Part shown: positions 7,027 through 16,013 of the stretch, piece by piece
How positions within the stretch are numbered: the stretch's first letter is position 1
How the letters are laid out: each line of letters begins with the position of its first letter
DNA from: an uncultured Alphaproteobacteria bacterium
GTDB taxonomy: Bacteria > Pseudomonadota > Alphaproteobacteria > Rhizobiales > Ancalomicrobiaceae
DNA length: 21,106 bases
Direction of reading: 5' to 3'
Assembly (NCBI GenBank): GCA_937919435.1
Contig: CALFRR010000266.1
Span: 1 to 21,106 of the forward strand
Notes under the pieces: model-generated
Seen by the model: the letters and a program-made list of their open reading frames with translations, nothing else
Told to the model about the DNA's origin: nothing
Database searches by the model: none
Translations under genes and position numbers: made by a program

Positions 7027-7785
7027 TCAGCGCGGCAGGACGAGCTTTCCGATGTTCTCGGGCACTTCGACGTCGGTCATGATCCCGTCGACGTGCTCGA
7101 CGAGCTTGTCGGCGGCGCGGTCGGGATCGTGATCGGCGATCGCCTTGCAGATCGCCGTGTGCTCGCGCACCAGGCGGGCCATCCGGCCGGGCTTCGGCAG
7201 GGTGAGGTGGCAGTAGCGGTCGACCTGGATCTTCACGCTCTGCACCACCGGCCAGATGCCGGGGTAGCCGGCGGCCTCGGCGATCGCCGCGTGGAAGGCG
7301 TCGTCGACCTGACGGAAGCCGTCGAGATCGCCGGCCGCGATGGCGTCGCGCTGCTGGTGGAGATTGGCCTGGAGCGCGGTGATCTGGGCCCGCGTCGCGC
7401 GTTCGGCGGCACCGCGCACCGTGACGTCCTCGAGCGCCTTGCGGATCACCAGCGCCTCGGGCAGCACGTCGAGCGGGATCCGGGCGACGAAGGTGCCGAA
7501 CTGCGGCACGATCTCGATCAGCTTCTCGGCGGCGAGCCGCAGGATCGCCTCGCGGACCGGGGTCCGGCTGACCCCGAACTGGGCGCCGATGTCCTTCTCG
7601 ACGATCGGATCGCCGGGCATCCGCCGGAGCGACACGATGTCGGTGCGCAGCGCCTGATAGATCAGTGCGGAGGTGCTCGCCCCGCGCAGTTCCGCCCCGT
7701 CGCGAACCACGGTGCGTCCGGCGGCGACGCGCGTGGCCTGTGCCGATCGCCCGGTTTCGGCTGTCTTGGACTGGTCCGGCTTCAT
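7027..7785 (-). CDS. GntR-family transcriptional regulator, FadR/FCD subfamily (GntR1)
   Basis: A 252-aa DNA-binding regulator. The winged helix-turn-helix covers about residues 38-105 (ALIYQALRTDIVSLRRMPGDPIVEKDIGAQFGVSRTPVREAILRL, then KLIEIVPQFGTFVARI). The C-terminal all-helical FCD effector domain shows the metal-site pattern D-x-x-F-H (VDDAFHAAI), REH and a later His (KLVEHVDGIM). FCD regulators usually respond to organic or sugar acids. The start at 7785 is chosen from its GACGAGAA site; an in-frame ATG near 7830 would add about 15 residues. It is divergent from the alcohol dehydrogenase and lies upstream of the kdgF-TRAP operon. The shared AT-rich operator flanking it on both sides suggests it controls both, with an uronate or KDG-like effector (inference). 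Confidence 0.9.
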   Translation of the reverse strand: MKPDQSKTAETGRSAQATRVAAGRTVVRDGAELRGASTSALIYQALRTDIVSLRRMPGDPIVEKDIGAQFGVSRTPVREAILRLAAEKLIEIVPQFGTFVARIPLDVLPEALVIRKALEDVTVRGAAERATRAQITALQANLHQQRDAIAAGDLDGFRQVDDAFHAAIAEAAGYPGIWPVVQSVKIQVDRYCHLTLPKPGRMARLVREHTAICKAIADHDPDRAADKLVEHVDGIMTDVEVPENIGKLVLPR

Positions 7786-8135
7786 GGTTCTCGTCGGCCT
7801 CGTGAAGCTCGGCTCAACGCGAGCTCGCATCGATCGTCTCGATATGTGACGTGGAGTTGTCAAGCCCGCCGCGTCGACGCTGGTCCGAGGCGGGAGACGG
7901 TCCCGGTTCACACCTTGAGTATCACGCCGATTCGAAGCTGGCCACCACCTCGATATATTAATATACGTGATGTTCGACCGCCGGTGTTGCACCGCGGTCG
8001 TCGGCGTGGCCGCCGAGGGGTGGCCGTGCCGCGAGGCGCCGCCGGCTCGGACCTGCGCGCCTCGAACGACGGATTTCCGATGCCCCCGGGCGTGCTGCGC
8101 CGAGGTGGCGAACTTCGAAGGACGTGAGACCTGCC
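7786..8135. promoter_or_regulatory. Divergent control region between GntR1 and the alcohol dehydrogenase
   Basis: The region is 350 nt without a gene. It holds the AT-rich operator (7948-7973) near its middle. A TATATT at 7954-7959 is a possible -10 for the plus-strand gene with a poor -35 (TTCGAA, 7931-7936). The remaining sequence to the ADH start is GC-rich leader. Confidence 0.5.
7948..7973 (+). promoter_or_regulatory. AT-rich operator upstream of the alcohol dehydrogenase, copy of the kdgF operator
   Basis: It centres on the perfect 12-bp palindrome TATATTAATATA (7954-7965), flanked by CCTCG on the left and CGTGATGT on the right. The kdgF element at 6836-6858 has the same flanks in the same orientation relative to its gene. 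Distances to the respective start codons are nearly equal (162 and 165 nt). Confidence 0.6.
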
Positions 8136-9257
8136 ATGACCAACTGGAACTTCAGCCTGCCGACCCGGATCCATTTCGGTTGGAACCGTCTGTCGGAGGT
8201 CGGCGCCCTGGCGCAGTCCACCGGCGCGACGCGCGTCTTCGCCATGGTCGGCCGCAGCTTTCTCGCCCGCATCGGTGGCGAGGCGGCGCTCGTCGATCTC
8301 CTGAAGCCGCTCTCGGTGACGCTGTTCGCCGAGGTCGAGGAGAACCCGTCGATCGCCACCGTCGACACCGCCGCGGCGCGCTGTCGGGCGGCCGGCGCCG
8401 GAGCGATCGTCGCGATCGGCGGCGGCAGCGTCCTCGACGCGGCCAAGGCGGTCTCCCTGTTGCAGACCAACGAGGGATCGATTCGCGACTATCTCGATCA
8501 GGCGCGCAAGCCGGAGCGGCGCGGCCTGCCGTTGATCGCGGTGCCGACCACCGCCGGGACCGGTTCGGAGGTGACGCCCTTCGCGGTGATCACCAATCCG
8601 GAGAAGAACTCCAAGCCGGCGATCGCCTTCCCGCAGAGCTATCCCGATCACGCGCTGGTCGACCCGGAACTGACCGTCGGCATGCCGAAGGAGATCGCGG
8701 TGTCGACCGGTCTCGACGCCTTCACCCAGTCGCTCGAGGGCTTCTGGTCGACCCGCGCCACCGAGATGACCCGGTCGATGTCGTTCCGCTCGATTGTCCT
8801 GTTGTGGCGCAACCTCGAGGCTGCCTGCCTGCAGGGCGACCGCGATGCGATCGAGAAGGTGGCGCTCGGCAGCGTCATCGGTGGTGCCCAGATGGGCATC
8901 ATCGGCAACACCGCGCTGCACCCGCTGTCCTATCCGCTGACCCTCGGCCACGGCCTGCGCCACGGCCTCGCCTGTGCCATCTGGGTGCCGGCCTTCCTGC
9001 GCTTCAACGCGCCGGCGCTGGGTCCGTGGTTCGACGACCTCGCCGCGGTGCTCGGCATGCGCGGCCCCGAACACTTCGCCGACCAGATCGGCGCCTGGAT
9101 GGAACGGCTCGGCGCTCCGACCCGCCTGTCGCAGATCGGTGTCGTGCGCTCGGAACTGCCGGAGATCGTCCGCACCGGCGTCGGCGGATCGACCGCCGCC
9201 AATCCGCGCCCGCTCGGCCCCGACGACATCCTGAAGGTGATCGAAGGCATGCTGTGA
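8136..9257 (+). CDS. Iron-type (group III) alcohol dehydrogenase with altered active-site residues
   Basis: A 373-aa NAD(P)-dependent oxidoreductase of the Fe-ADH superfamily. Cofactor motifs are intact: GGGSVLDAAKA (95-105) and PTTAGTGSE (137-145). Metal ligands by comparison with E. coli FucO (Asp196, His200, His263, His277) are Asp194, Gln198, His262 and His276; the second ligand, normally His in DALTH, is Gln in DAFTQ. The active-site His of AHPLG (FucO His267) is Tyr266 in SYPLT. From memory, H-to-Q and SYPL occur in a phosphonoacetaldehyde/hydroxyethylphosphonate dehydrogenase-like subgroup, so this may be a subfamily trait rather than decay. The start at 8136 follows GAAGGACGTGAGA. It shares an operator with kdgF, suggesting an aldehyde or keto-acid intermediate of uronate metabolism as substrate; the substrate is unknown. 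Confidence 0.85.
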   Translation: MTNWNFSLPTRIHFGWNRLSEVGALAQSTGATRVFAMVGRSFLARIGGEAALVDLLKPLSVTLFAEVEENPSIATVDTAAARCRAAGAGAIVAIGGGSVLDAAKAVSLLQTNEGSIRDYLDQARKPERRGLPLIAVPTTAGTGSEVTPFAVITNPEKNSKPAIAFPQSYPDHALVDPELTVGMPKEIAVSTGLDAFTQSLEGFWSTRATEMTRSMSFRSIVLLWRNLEAACLQGDRDAIEKVALGSVIGGAQMGIIGNTALHPLSYPLTLGHGLRHGLACAIWVPAFLRFNAPALGPWFDDLAAVLGMRGPEHFADQIGAWMERLGAPTRLSQIGVVRSELPEIVRTGVGGSTAANPRPLGPDDILKVIEGML

Positions 9258-9275
9258 GCCTGCACTCACGAGGAT

Positions 9276-9297
9276 CGACCCGCCGCTCGGCGGGTCG
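9276..9297 (+). terminator. Hairpin terminator after the alcohol dehydrogenase
   Basis: CGACCCGCC (9276-9284) pairs with GGCGGGTCG (9289-9297) around a GCTC loop, 18 nt after the stop. The trailing sequence GTTCCCT is only weakly T-rich. Confidence 0.6.
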
Positions 9298-9515
9298 GTT
9301 CCCTGGCTCCGCGAATCTGGTCCCGAGCTCGGCGCTGCGAGGTTGTCCCCCGCGAAGGGGGGCGAGGAGAGGCACCGGTCGCTCCTCCGCCACCGGCGCG
9401 CGTGCCGGGGGAGCACCCTGTATCAGGGGGGACGCCCCCCGGTTCCGATCGATCCGGCCGTCGCGGTGACGGGTGAGAGACCGCGGCGGCGCCTCTCGTC
9501 GCGCGGATGCCGCCG

Positions 9516-10799
9516 TCAGCGCTCCACGCCGGAGAAGATCACCGCGACCGAGCGGCCGGCCGCCGGAGCGGCGATCAGCCCGGCGAGGCCGGCGGTGCCG
9601 GTCGCCGACGCGACGATGTCGGTGTGGTCGCGGCCGGCGCGATGGGCCGCGGCGACCGCGGCTTCGTCGACCACCACCGTCGCCCCGCCGCTCGCCCGCA
9701 TCCCCTCGGCGATCGCCCACCAGTCGTAGGTCTCGTCGTCGAGAATGCCGTGCGCCAGGCTCGCCGGTGTCGTCTCCCAGGCCCACATGAACCGCGATCT
9801 GGTCTTGGCCGCCGCGTCGAGGTCGATGTCTCCGAGCCGCTCCCAGGCTCGCGCCAGCGGCGCGCAGCCGGCGGTCTGCACCGCCCGGAGCTTCGGAATC
9901 GACGCGATCGAGCCCCCGGCCCGGGCCAGTGCGAAGCCCTGTGCCAGCCCGCTCGCCAGCGCGCCGCCGCCGACCTGCACGTAGAGGGCATCGGGCATCG
10001 TGCCGAGCTTCGCGAATTCTTCCGCCATCTCGAAGGCGAGGGTGCGGCCGCCTTCGATCGCCAACCCGTTGTCGGTGCCCTGGACACCGAACGGGATCGC
10101 CCCGCCGGCAACCGCCTCGCGGAACCGCAGGTAGCAGGGATCGCCGACCTCGCCGGGCCGGCGTTCGCAGACGGTGATCGCCGCCCCCAGGTCCTCGAGC
10201 CGGGCGACCACCGCCGCATCGGCATCCGGCGGAATGAACACGTCGAGCGCCCGATCTGCCGCCCGCGCCACCACCGCCGCGGCGAGCGCCGCGTTGCCGC
10301 AGGAGGCGATCGCCAGCCGCCGGGTGCCGAGCCCTTCGCCGGCCGGCAACCGCGCCGCCTCGAGCACCTTCAGATAGAGCATGACGCCCATCAGATGGCG
10401 CGCCTTGTGCGAGCCGGAGACGTTGTGGGTCTCGTCCTTGACCCACAGCGCGCCGCCGTGGCCGATCGCGGCGGCGAGCTCCGGCCGCTCCCGCATCGGC
10501 GTGACGCGGAAGCCCCGCCCGTCGATCGCGACGAGCTTCCGGTCGAGCTCGCCGACGATTCCGACCCAGGCGTCGTCGGAGAGCCCCGCCGACCGGGCCA
10601 GCCGATAGGGCGACAGCCGGCCGCGGTAGCGCAGGAACGGGTCGGTTTCGCTGCCGATCGGCGGCGACGGCGGTTCGCTCTCCACCACCAGCACGTGGTC
10701 GACGTCGTCGCCCGGTCGGCCGGCGTTCGGACAGCGGAACGCGGTGAACAGGCCGGCGTCGACCCGCGCACCGCAGCCGTGACAGCGGAACGTCACCAT
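9516..10799 (-). CDS. PLP-dependent lyase, threonine-synthase-like, with N-terminal Cys cluster
   Basis: A 427-aa fold-type II PLP enzyme (tryptophan synthase beta/threonine synthase superfamily). The PLP Schiff-base lysine is Lys132 in SGSHKARH. SCGNA (166-170) is the substrate/cofactor Asn loop, and VQVGGGALASGLAQG is the PLP phosphate-binding glycine loop. The N-terminus FRCHGCGARVDAGLFTAFRCPNAG resembles a zinc ribbon but shows only three cysteines (6, 9, 23). The start at 10799 lies 2 nt past the stop of the upstream PLP gene, implying translational coupling. Family reactions are beta-elimination or replacement on hydroxy-amino acids; the true substrate is not evident, and a canonical threonine synthase is unlikely given the context. 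Ending at 9516, it converges with the alcohol dehydrogenase. Confidence 0.75.
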   Translation of the reverse strand: MVTFRCHGCGARVDAGLFTAFRCPNAGRPGDDVDHVLVVESEPPSPPIGSETDPFLRYRGRLSPYRLARSAGLSDDAWVGIVGELDRKLVAIDGRGFRVTPMRERPELAAAIGHGGALWVKDETHNVSGSHKARHLMGVMLYLKVLEAARLPAGEGLGTRRLAIASCGNAALAAAVVARAADRALDVFIPPDADAAVVARLEDLGAAITVCERRPGEVGDPCYLRFREAVAGGAIPFGVQGTDNGLAIEGGRTLAFEMAEEFAKLGTMPDALYVQVGGGALASGLAQGFALARAGGSIASIPKLRAVQTAGCAPLARAWERLGDIDLDAAAKTRSRFMWAWETTPASLAHGILDDETYDWWAIAEGMRASGGATVVVDEAAVAAAHRAGRDHTDIVASATGTAGLAGLIAAPAAGRSVAVIFSGVER

Positions 10800-10801
10800 G
10801 G

Positions 10802-12307
<1,506 letters not shown>

Positions 12308-12643
12308 GATCCCTGTCCTTTCGCCAAAGCTCGGATGTCCGCATCGGCGTCGTGTCGCGCGCGCGGTCGTCCGTCTCGCATGCACGGTGATCGTTCGCAG
12401 GTCAACGGTCCCGACGGATTCCTGTCCGCCCGGCGACCCTGCACCGCCGGGGCCCGCGGCGCGGCTCGGGCCGGTCGCGACCGCCGATCGTCGGTCGGGT
12501 CTCCTCGCCCGACGATCTCGGACGGACGAACCCGTCGGTGAGCCGCCGCCGGGGATGCCGATCGCCGTCCGATCCGGCGACGACGTCCCATATGCGGCGT
12601 TCCGTCGCAGATCGGACCGGAATGCGTTTCGCCTCCGGTGCGA
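12308..12643. other. Intergenic region upstream of the PLP gene pair
   Basis: The region is 336 nt between the GntR2 stop and the first PLP gene. No gene is supported. A GACCG/CGGTC dyad around 12478-12496 could be a weak terminator of GntR2. No TGGTAT operator and no clear AT-rich promoter patch are visible, so a separate promoter for the PLP genes is not obvious; read-through from the regulator gene is possible. Confidence 0.4.
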
Positions 12644-13441
12644 TCACGCCTCTTCTTCGTCACGTCGGCGCGAGCGACGCTCCCGCCGGACCGGGGCGTC
12701 GAGCGGCTCTTCTCCGGCGGCGCGCGCGATGTGGAACTGCCGGTAGGAGTGGCCGAGGTGGGCGACCATCCGGCGCTCGGCCTCGTCGATCGAGCGGCTC
12801 TCCATCGCCTCGATGATTCCCTCGTGTTCTTTCGCCGCCTCGTGCATCCGCCCGTCGCGATAGGTCGCGTGGAGGTGGGAGAAGCGGAGCACGTCCGGGC
12901 CGAGCAGGGCGATCAGCGAGCGCAGCAGGTAGTTGCCGGTGGCCTCGGCGATCTTCAGGTGGAACAGCAGATCCTCCTCGAGGGTGAAGGCGCCGGCCTC
13001 CGCCTGTTCGCGCATCCGGAGCTGTGCCTGCCGGATCTCCTCGATCTGGTGCGGGCTCGCCCGCTCGGTCGCCAACCGGACCGACAGCGTCTCGATCGCG
13101 GTGCGCACCTCGATCAGCATCTCCGGGCTGATCGCGTCGGAGTTCACGATGTTGGCGATCAGACCGAGCAGCACGTGCTCGCTGAGCGTCTCGATCACCG
13201 AACCGCTCTGCGGCGAGGTCTTCACGATGCCGAAGAACTCCAACCGCCGCAGTGCTTCGCGCACCGCTCCGCGGCTGATCCCGAACCGTTCGGCGAGCAG
13301 CCGTTCCGGCGGCAGCCTGTCGCCGGGTTTGAGCACCCGACGCGAGATCAGGTCGCTGATCTGCTCGATCACCACCTCGGCCGGACGTTTGATCCGGACC
13401 TTCTGGAAGTGGCGCACGATGTCGGACTCTCTGTCGGCCAT
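12644..13441 (-). CDS. GntR-family regulator, FadR/FCD subfamily, UxuR/ExuR-like (GntR2)
   Basis: A 265-aa regulator. The winged HTH spans roughly residues 17-82: RPAEVVIEQISDLISRRVLKPGDRLPPERLLAERFGISRGAVREALRRLEFFGIV. The FCD domain shows EEDLLFHLKIAEATGN, then KEHEGIIEAM and HLGHSYRQFH, the usual Asp/His metal-site positions. The C-terminus ends in an unusual charged Arg-then-Glu tail. The start at 13441 gives the standard family N-terminus. It is divergent from the dehydratase-idnO-idnD-TRAP operon, with TGGTAT/ATACCA dyads between them, one overlapping its own candidate promoter. UxuR and ExuR of E. coli belong to this family and bind TTGGTATACCAA-like sites. I infer that it autoregulates and represses the divergent operon, and likely kduID, in response to a sugar acid. 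Confidence 0.9.
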   Translation of the reverse strand: MADRESDIVRHFQKVRIKRPAEVVIEQISDLISRRVLKPGDRLPPERLLAERFGISRGAVREALRRLEFFGIVKTSPQSGSVIETLSEHVLLGLIANIVNSDAISPEMLIEVRTAIETLSVRLATERASPHQIEEIRQAQLRMREQAEAGAFTLEEDLLFHLKIAEATGNYLLRSLIALLGPDVLRFSHLHATYRDGRMHEAAKEHEGIIEAMESRSIDEAERRMVAHLGHSYRQFHIARAAGEEPLDAPVRRERRSRRRDEEEA

Positions 13442-13470
13442 TTCGACTCCCCACGGCGATGCCGAGTGAA

Positions 13471-13509
13471 CTGGTCTCGGTTCATACCAGAATCGCCGGA
13501 GCCGACCAA
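13471..13509 (-). promoter_or_regulatory. GntR2 promoter with overlapping CTGGT...ACCAG operator
   Basis: On the minus strand TTGGTC (13504-13509) and TATGAA (13481-13486) are 17 nt apart, a fair sigma70 match. The dyad CTGGT (13471-13475) / ACCAG (13486-13490) overlaps the -10, and its right half CATACCAGAA is identical to part of the kduI upstream repeat (3031-3040). This layout suggests autorepression. Confidence 0.5.
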
Positions 13510-13713
13510 CCGTGCCGAGCCGGCCGTCCCGCGTCGTCTCGGTCGATCGCCCGTCGCGGTGCCGTCTCCGCCGCACTCGATGCGGCGACCCGGTCGAACC
13601 GGATCGTCCCGGCGGCTCCCGCCGCCGCCCTCGGTCGCCGGCGAAGACCCGGGAAAACCGGCGGTTTGTCGGTCCTCGCGGCGCTTCGGTCGCGGGCCGG
13701 TGCGGTCTCGAAC

Positions 13714-13731
13714 TGGTATCCGGAGATACCA
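13714..13731. promoter_or_regulatory. Perfect TGGTATC/GATACCA dyad
   Basis: TGGTATC (13714-13720) and GATACCA (13725-13731) are exact inverted arms around CGGA, flanked by AACT and ATTTT. It is the most symmetrical member of the TGGTAT family here and the natural core operator for GntR2 in the divergent region. Confidence 0.6.
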
Positions 13732-13839
13732 ATTTTCCGAGGCTGCATCCGTCTCGCCGTCGCTCGGCTGCGACGCAGCGCCGCGGATGCAGGAAATTCA
13801 GAGATATCGGGCTGCGGCGAAGAAGATCGAAGGAGGCGG

Positions 13840-13886
13840 TTGACTCATATTGGTCCGAAGAGGAGATTGGTATCGAGAAAGACCAA
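13840..13886 (+). promoter_or_regulatory. Candidate promoter and TTGGT half-site cluster of the dehydratase operon
   Basis: TTGACT (13840-13845) is a good -35, though the -10 is weak. Half-sites TTGGTCC (13850-13856), TTGGTATC (13867-13874) and inverted GACCAA (13881-13886) cover the downstream region. The last two form a TTGGT...ACCAA dyad. The position just downstream of the -35 fits a repressor site. Confidence 0.45.
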
Positions 13887-14000
13887 AACCGACCGTGGTC
13901 GCGTCGCGCCTCTTCCCGTCGTCTCCGGTTCCGATGCCGGCGGCCACGGGGCGGAAGCGGCGGGCGGACGAAGGAGCGGCGGGCGAGGGGGCGAGACGGA

Positions 14001-15203
14001 ATGAAGATCACGAAATTGGAGACCCTGCGGACCGACGAGTTTTCGAACGTCCTGTGGGTCAGGGTCCACACCGACGCCGGCATCGTCGGGCTCGGCGAGA
14101 CCTTCTACGGGGCGGCGTCGGTCGAGGCGCACATCCACGACGTGCTCGCCGGACGTCTCCTGGGCCGCGATCCGCTCCGGATCGAGGCGCTCAACAAGGA
14201 ACTGGTCAATCTGCCGATGGCGCAGTCGTCGACCGGCTGCGAGTACCGCTCGGCCTCGGCGATCGACCTGGCGCTGTGGGACATTCTCGGCAAGGTCTGC
14301 GACCAGCCGGTCCATCAGATGCTCGGCGGCCTGTGCCGCGACAGGGTGCGCGTCTACAACACCTGCGCCGGCTACGGCTACGTCCGCTCCAACCGGATCA
14401 AGCCGGTCGACACCTGGAACTTCAAAGCCGAGGCCGAGGGTCCCTACGAAGATCTGCAGGCCTTCATGACCGATGCCGGGGCGCTGGCCGAGAGCCTGCT
14501 CGAGCAGGGCATCGGCGGCATGAAGATCTGGCCGTTCGACCCGGCGGCGATCGAGAACGACGGCCTCTTCATCACCGCCGAGCAGATGAAGCGGGCGGTC
14601 GAGCCCTTCGAGAAGATCCGCAGGGCGGTCGGCGACAGGATGGAGATCATGGTCGAGTTCCACTGCCTGTGGAACCTGCCGACCGCCAAGAAGATCGCCC
14701 GGGTGCTCGAGGCCTACGATCCGACCTGGTACGAAGATCCGATCCGGATGAACTCGGTCGTCGCGCTCGCCGAATACGCGCAGTCGACGGACGTCCCGGT
14801 CACCGCTTCGGAGACGCTCGGCTCGCGCTGGTCGTACAAGGACTTCCTCGAGGCCGGGGCGATCGGCGTGGTGATGGCCGATCTCTGCTGGACCGGTGGT
14901 CTGACCGAAGGCCGCAAGATCGCCGCGCTCGCCGAGACCTACCACCGTCCCTACGCGCCGCACGACTGCACCGGACCGGTCGGTTTCGTCGCCGCGATCC
15001 ATTCGTCGCTGTCGAACCCCAACACCCTGATCCAGGAGTCGGTCCGCGCCTTCTACACCGGCTGGTACCGCGAACTGGTCACCGAGATGCCGCGCATCGA
15101 AGGCGGTCACGTCTACCCGATGGAAGGGCCGGGGCTCGGCGTCGAGCTGCTGCCGCAGGTGTTCGAGCGGTCGGATCTGCACGTCCGGACCACGGCGCTC
15201 TGA
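14001..15203 (+). CDS. Enolase-superfamily sugar-acid dehydratase (mandelate racemase subgroup)
   Basis: A 400-aa Mg2+-dependent enzyme, likely removing water from an aldonate to give a 2-keto-3-deoxy acid. Barrel-domain residues: Lys175 in GGMKIWPFD; metal ligands Glu219 (with His221 in VEFHCLW), Glu245 (WYEDP) and Glu271 (SETLGSRWSY); catalytic His321-Asp322 in APHDCTGPVG; a C-terminal EGPGLGVEL. The order and spacing resemble E. coli galactonate dehydratase (DFH, EEP, GE-x-LYSRW), but Asp is replaced by Glu at the first ligand and the second-strand motif is K-x-W, not K-x-K. The start at 14001 has GAGACGGA upstream. It is the first gene of an operon with idnO and idnD, 20 nt apart, so D-gluconate (giving KDG) is a sensible substrate; other aldonates or uronate-derived acids are not excluded. 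Confidence 0.85.
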   Translation: MKITKLETLRTDEFSNVLWVRVHTDAGIVGLGETFYGAASVEAHIHDVLAGRLLGRDPLRIEALNKELVNLPMAQSSTGCEYRSASAIDLALWDILGKVCDQPVHQMLGGLCRDRVRVYNTCAGYGYVRSNRIKPVDTWNFKAEAEGPYEDLQAFMTDAGALAESLLEQGIGGMKIWPFDPAAIENDGLFITAEQMKRAVEPFEKIRRAVGDRMEIMVEFHCLWNLPTAKKIARVLEAYDPTWYEDPIRMNSVVALAEYAQSTDVPVTASETLGSRWSYKDFLEAGAIGVVMADLCWTGGLTEGRKIAALAETYHRPYAPHDCTGPVGFVAAIHSSLSNPNTLIQESVRAFYTGWYRELVTEMPRIEGGHVYPMEGPGLGVELLPQVFERSDLHVRTTAL

Positions 15204-15223
15204 GTTTTCGCAGGAGTACGGAA

Positions 15224-15994
15224 ATGGCTGGAATTTCCTTCGATCTGACCGGGCGCGTCGCCCTGGTCACCGGTTCGGCGAGCGGGCTCGGCAATCGCTA
15301 CGCCTCGGGCCTGGCCGAGGCCGGCGCCGCGATCGTGATGAACGACATCGACGCGACCCGTCTGACGACCGCCGCCGCCGAGCTCCGCGCCCGCGGCTTC
15401 ACCGTCCACGAGGCGGCCTTCGACGTCACCGACGAGGCGGCGGTCGGGGCGGCCTTCGCGGCGCTCGACGCCGAGGGCGTCGCCGTCGACATCCTGATCA
15501 ACAACGCCGGCATCCAGCTCCGGAAGCCGATCGTCGATCTGTCGCTCGCCGAATGGAACAAGGTGATCGCCACCAATCTGTCGAGCGCCTTCCTGGTCGC
15601 CCGCGAGGCGGCGTCGCGGATGATCGCGCGCGGCACCGGCGGCAAGATCGTCAACATCGGTTCGCTGACCAGCGAGCTGGCGCGGGCCACCGTCGCCCCC
15701 TACACGGCGGCCAAGGGCGGCATCAGGATGCTGACCCGGGCGATGACCGCCGAATGGGCCGACAAGGGCATCACCGTCAATTCGATCGGCCCCGGCTACA
15801 TCGTCACCGAGATGAACAAGGCGCTGACCTCGAACGAAGCCTTCGACGGCTGGGTCAGGGCGCGCACCCCGGCCAAGCGCTGGGGCACGCCCGACGACAT
15901 CGTCGGCACCGTCGTCTTCCTCTCCGCCCCGGCCTCCGACTTCGTCAACGGCCAGATCATCTACGTCGACGGCGGCATCTCCGCCGTTCTCTGA
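15224..15994 (+). CDS. SDR oxidoreductase, probable gluconate 5-dehydrogenase (IdnO-like)
   Basis: A 256-aa short-chain dehydrogenase, probably interconverting 5-keto-D-gluconate and D-gluconate. TGSASGLG (16-23) is the cofactor loop, NNAG (93-96), Ser147 in NIGSLTSE, and YTAAK (Tyr160, Lys164) complete the active site. The ending DGGISAVL is IdnO-like and differs from the kduD-type end of the other SDR in this window. CAGGAG precedes the start at 15224. Gaps of 20 nt on the 5' side and 19 nt to the IdnD-like gene on the 3' side show one operon. Assignment over KduD rests on the adjacent IdnD; SDR motifs alone do not fix the substrate. Confidence 0.8.
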   Translation: MAGISFDLTGRVALVTGSASGLGNRYASGLAEAGAAIVMNDIDATRLTTAAAELRARGFTVHEAAFDVTDEAAVGAAFAALDAEGVAVDILINNAGIQLRKPIVDLSLAEWNKVIATNLSSAFLVAREAASRMIARGTGGKIVNIGSLTSELARATVAPYTAAKGGIRMLTRAMTAEWADKGITVNSIGPGYIVTEMNKALTSNEAFDGWVRARTPAKRWGTPDDIVGTVVFLSAPASDFVNGQIIYVDGGISAVL

Positions 15995-16013
15995 CACGCG
16001 AGGAACGAGGCAC

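Larger units (their letters stand above)
13442..14000. promoter_or_regulatory. Divergent control region between GntR2 and the dehydratase operon
   Basis: The 559 nt contain no supported gene but at least three TGGTAT/ATACCA-type elements (13471-13490, 13714-13731, 13850-13886), a GntR2 promoter candidate and a TTGACT -35 candidate (13840-13845) for the plus-strand operon. The plus-strand frame continues open upstream of 14001, but its codons are Arg-rich and non-family. Confidence 0.55.

Noticed and set aside
9320..9470. G/C-run region with GGGG and CCCC tracts between the ADH and PLP genes as a repeat or terminator
   Set aside because: Several short self-complementary runs occur, but no single long stem; not distinguishable from chance at this GC content.
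13512..14000. N-terminal extension of the dehydratase frame upstream of 14001
   Set aside because: Codons are Arg/Pro-rich, cover the divergent operator region and do not resemble the family; MKITKLETLRT at 14001 is the normal start.
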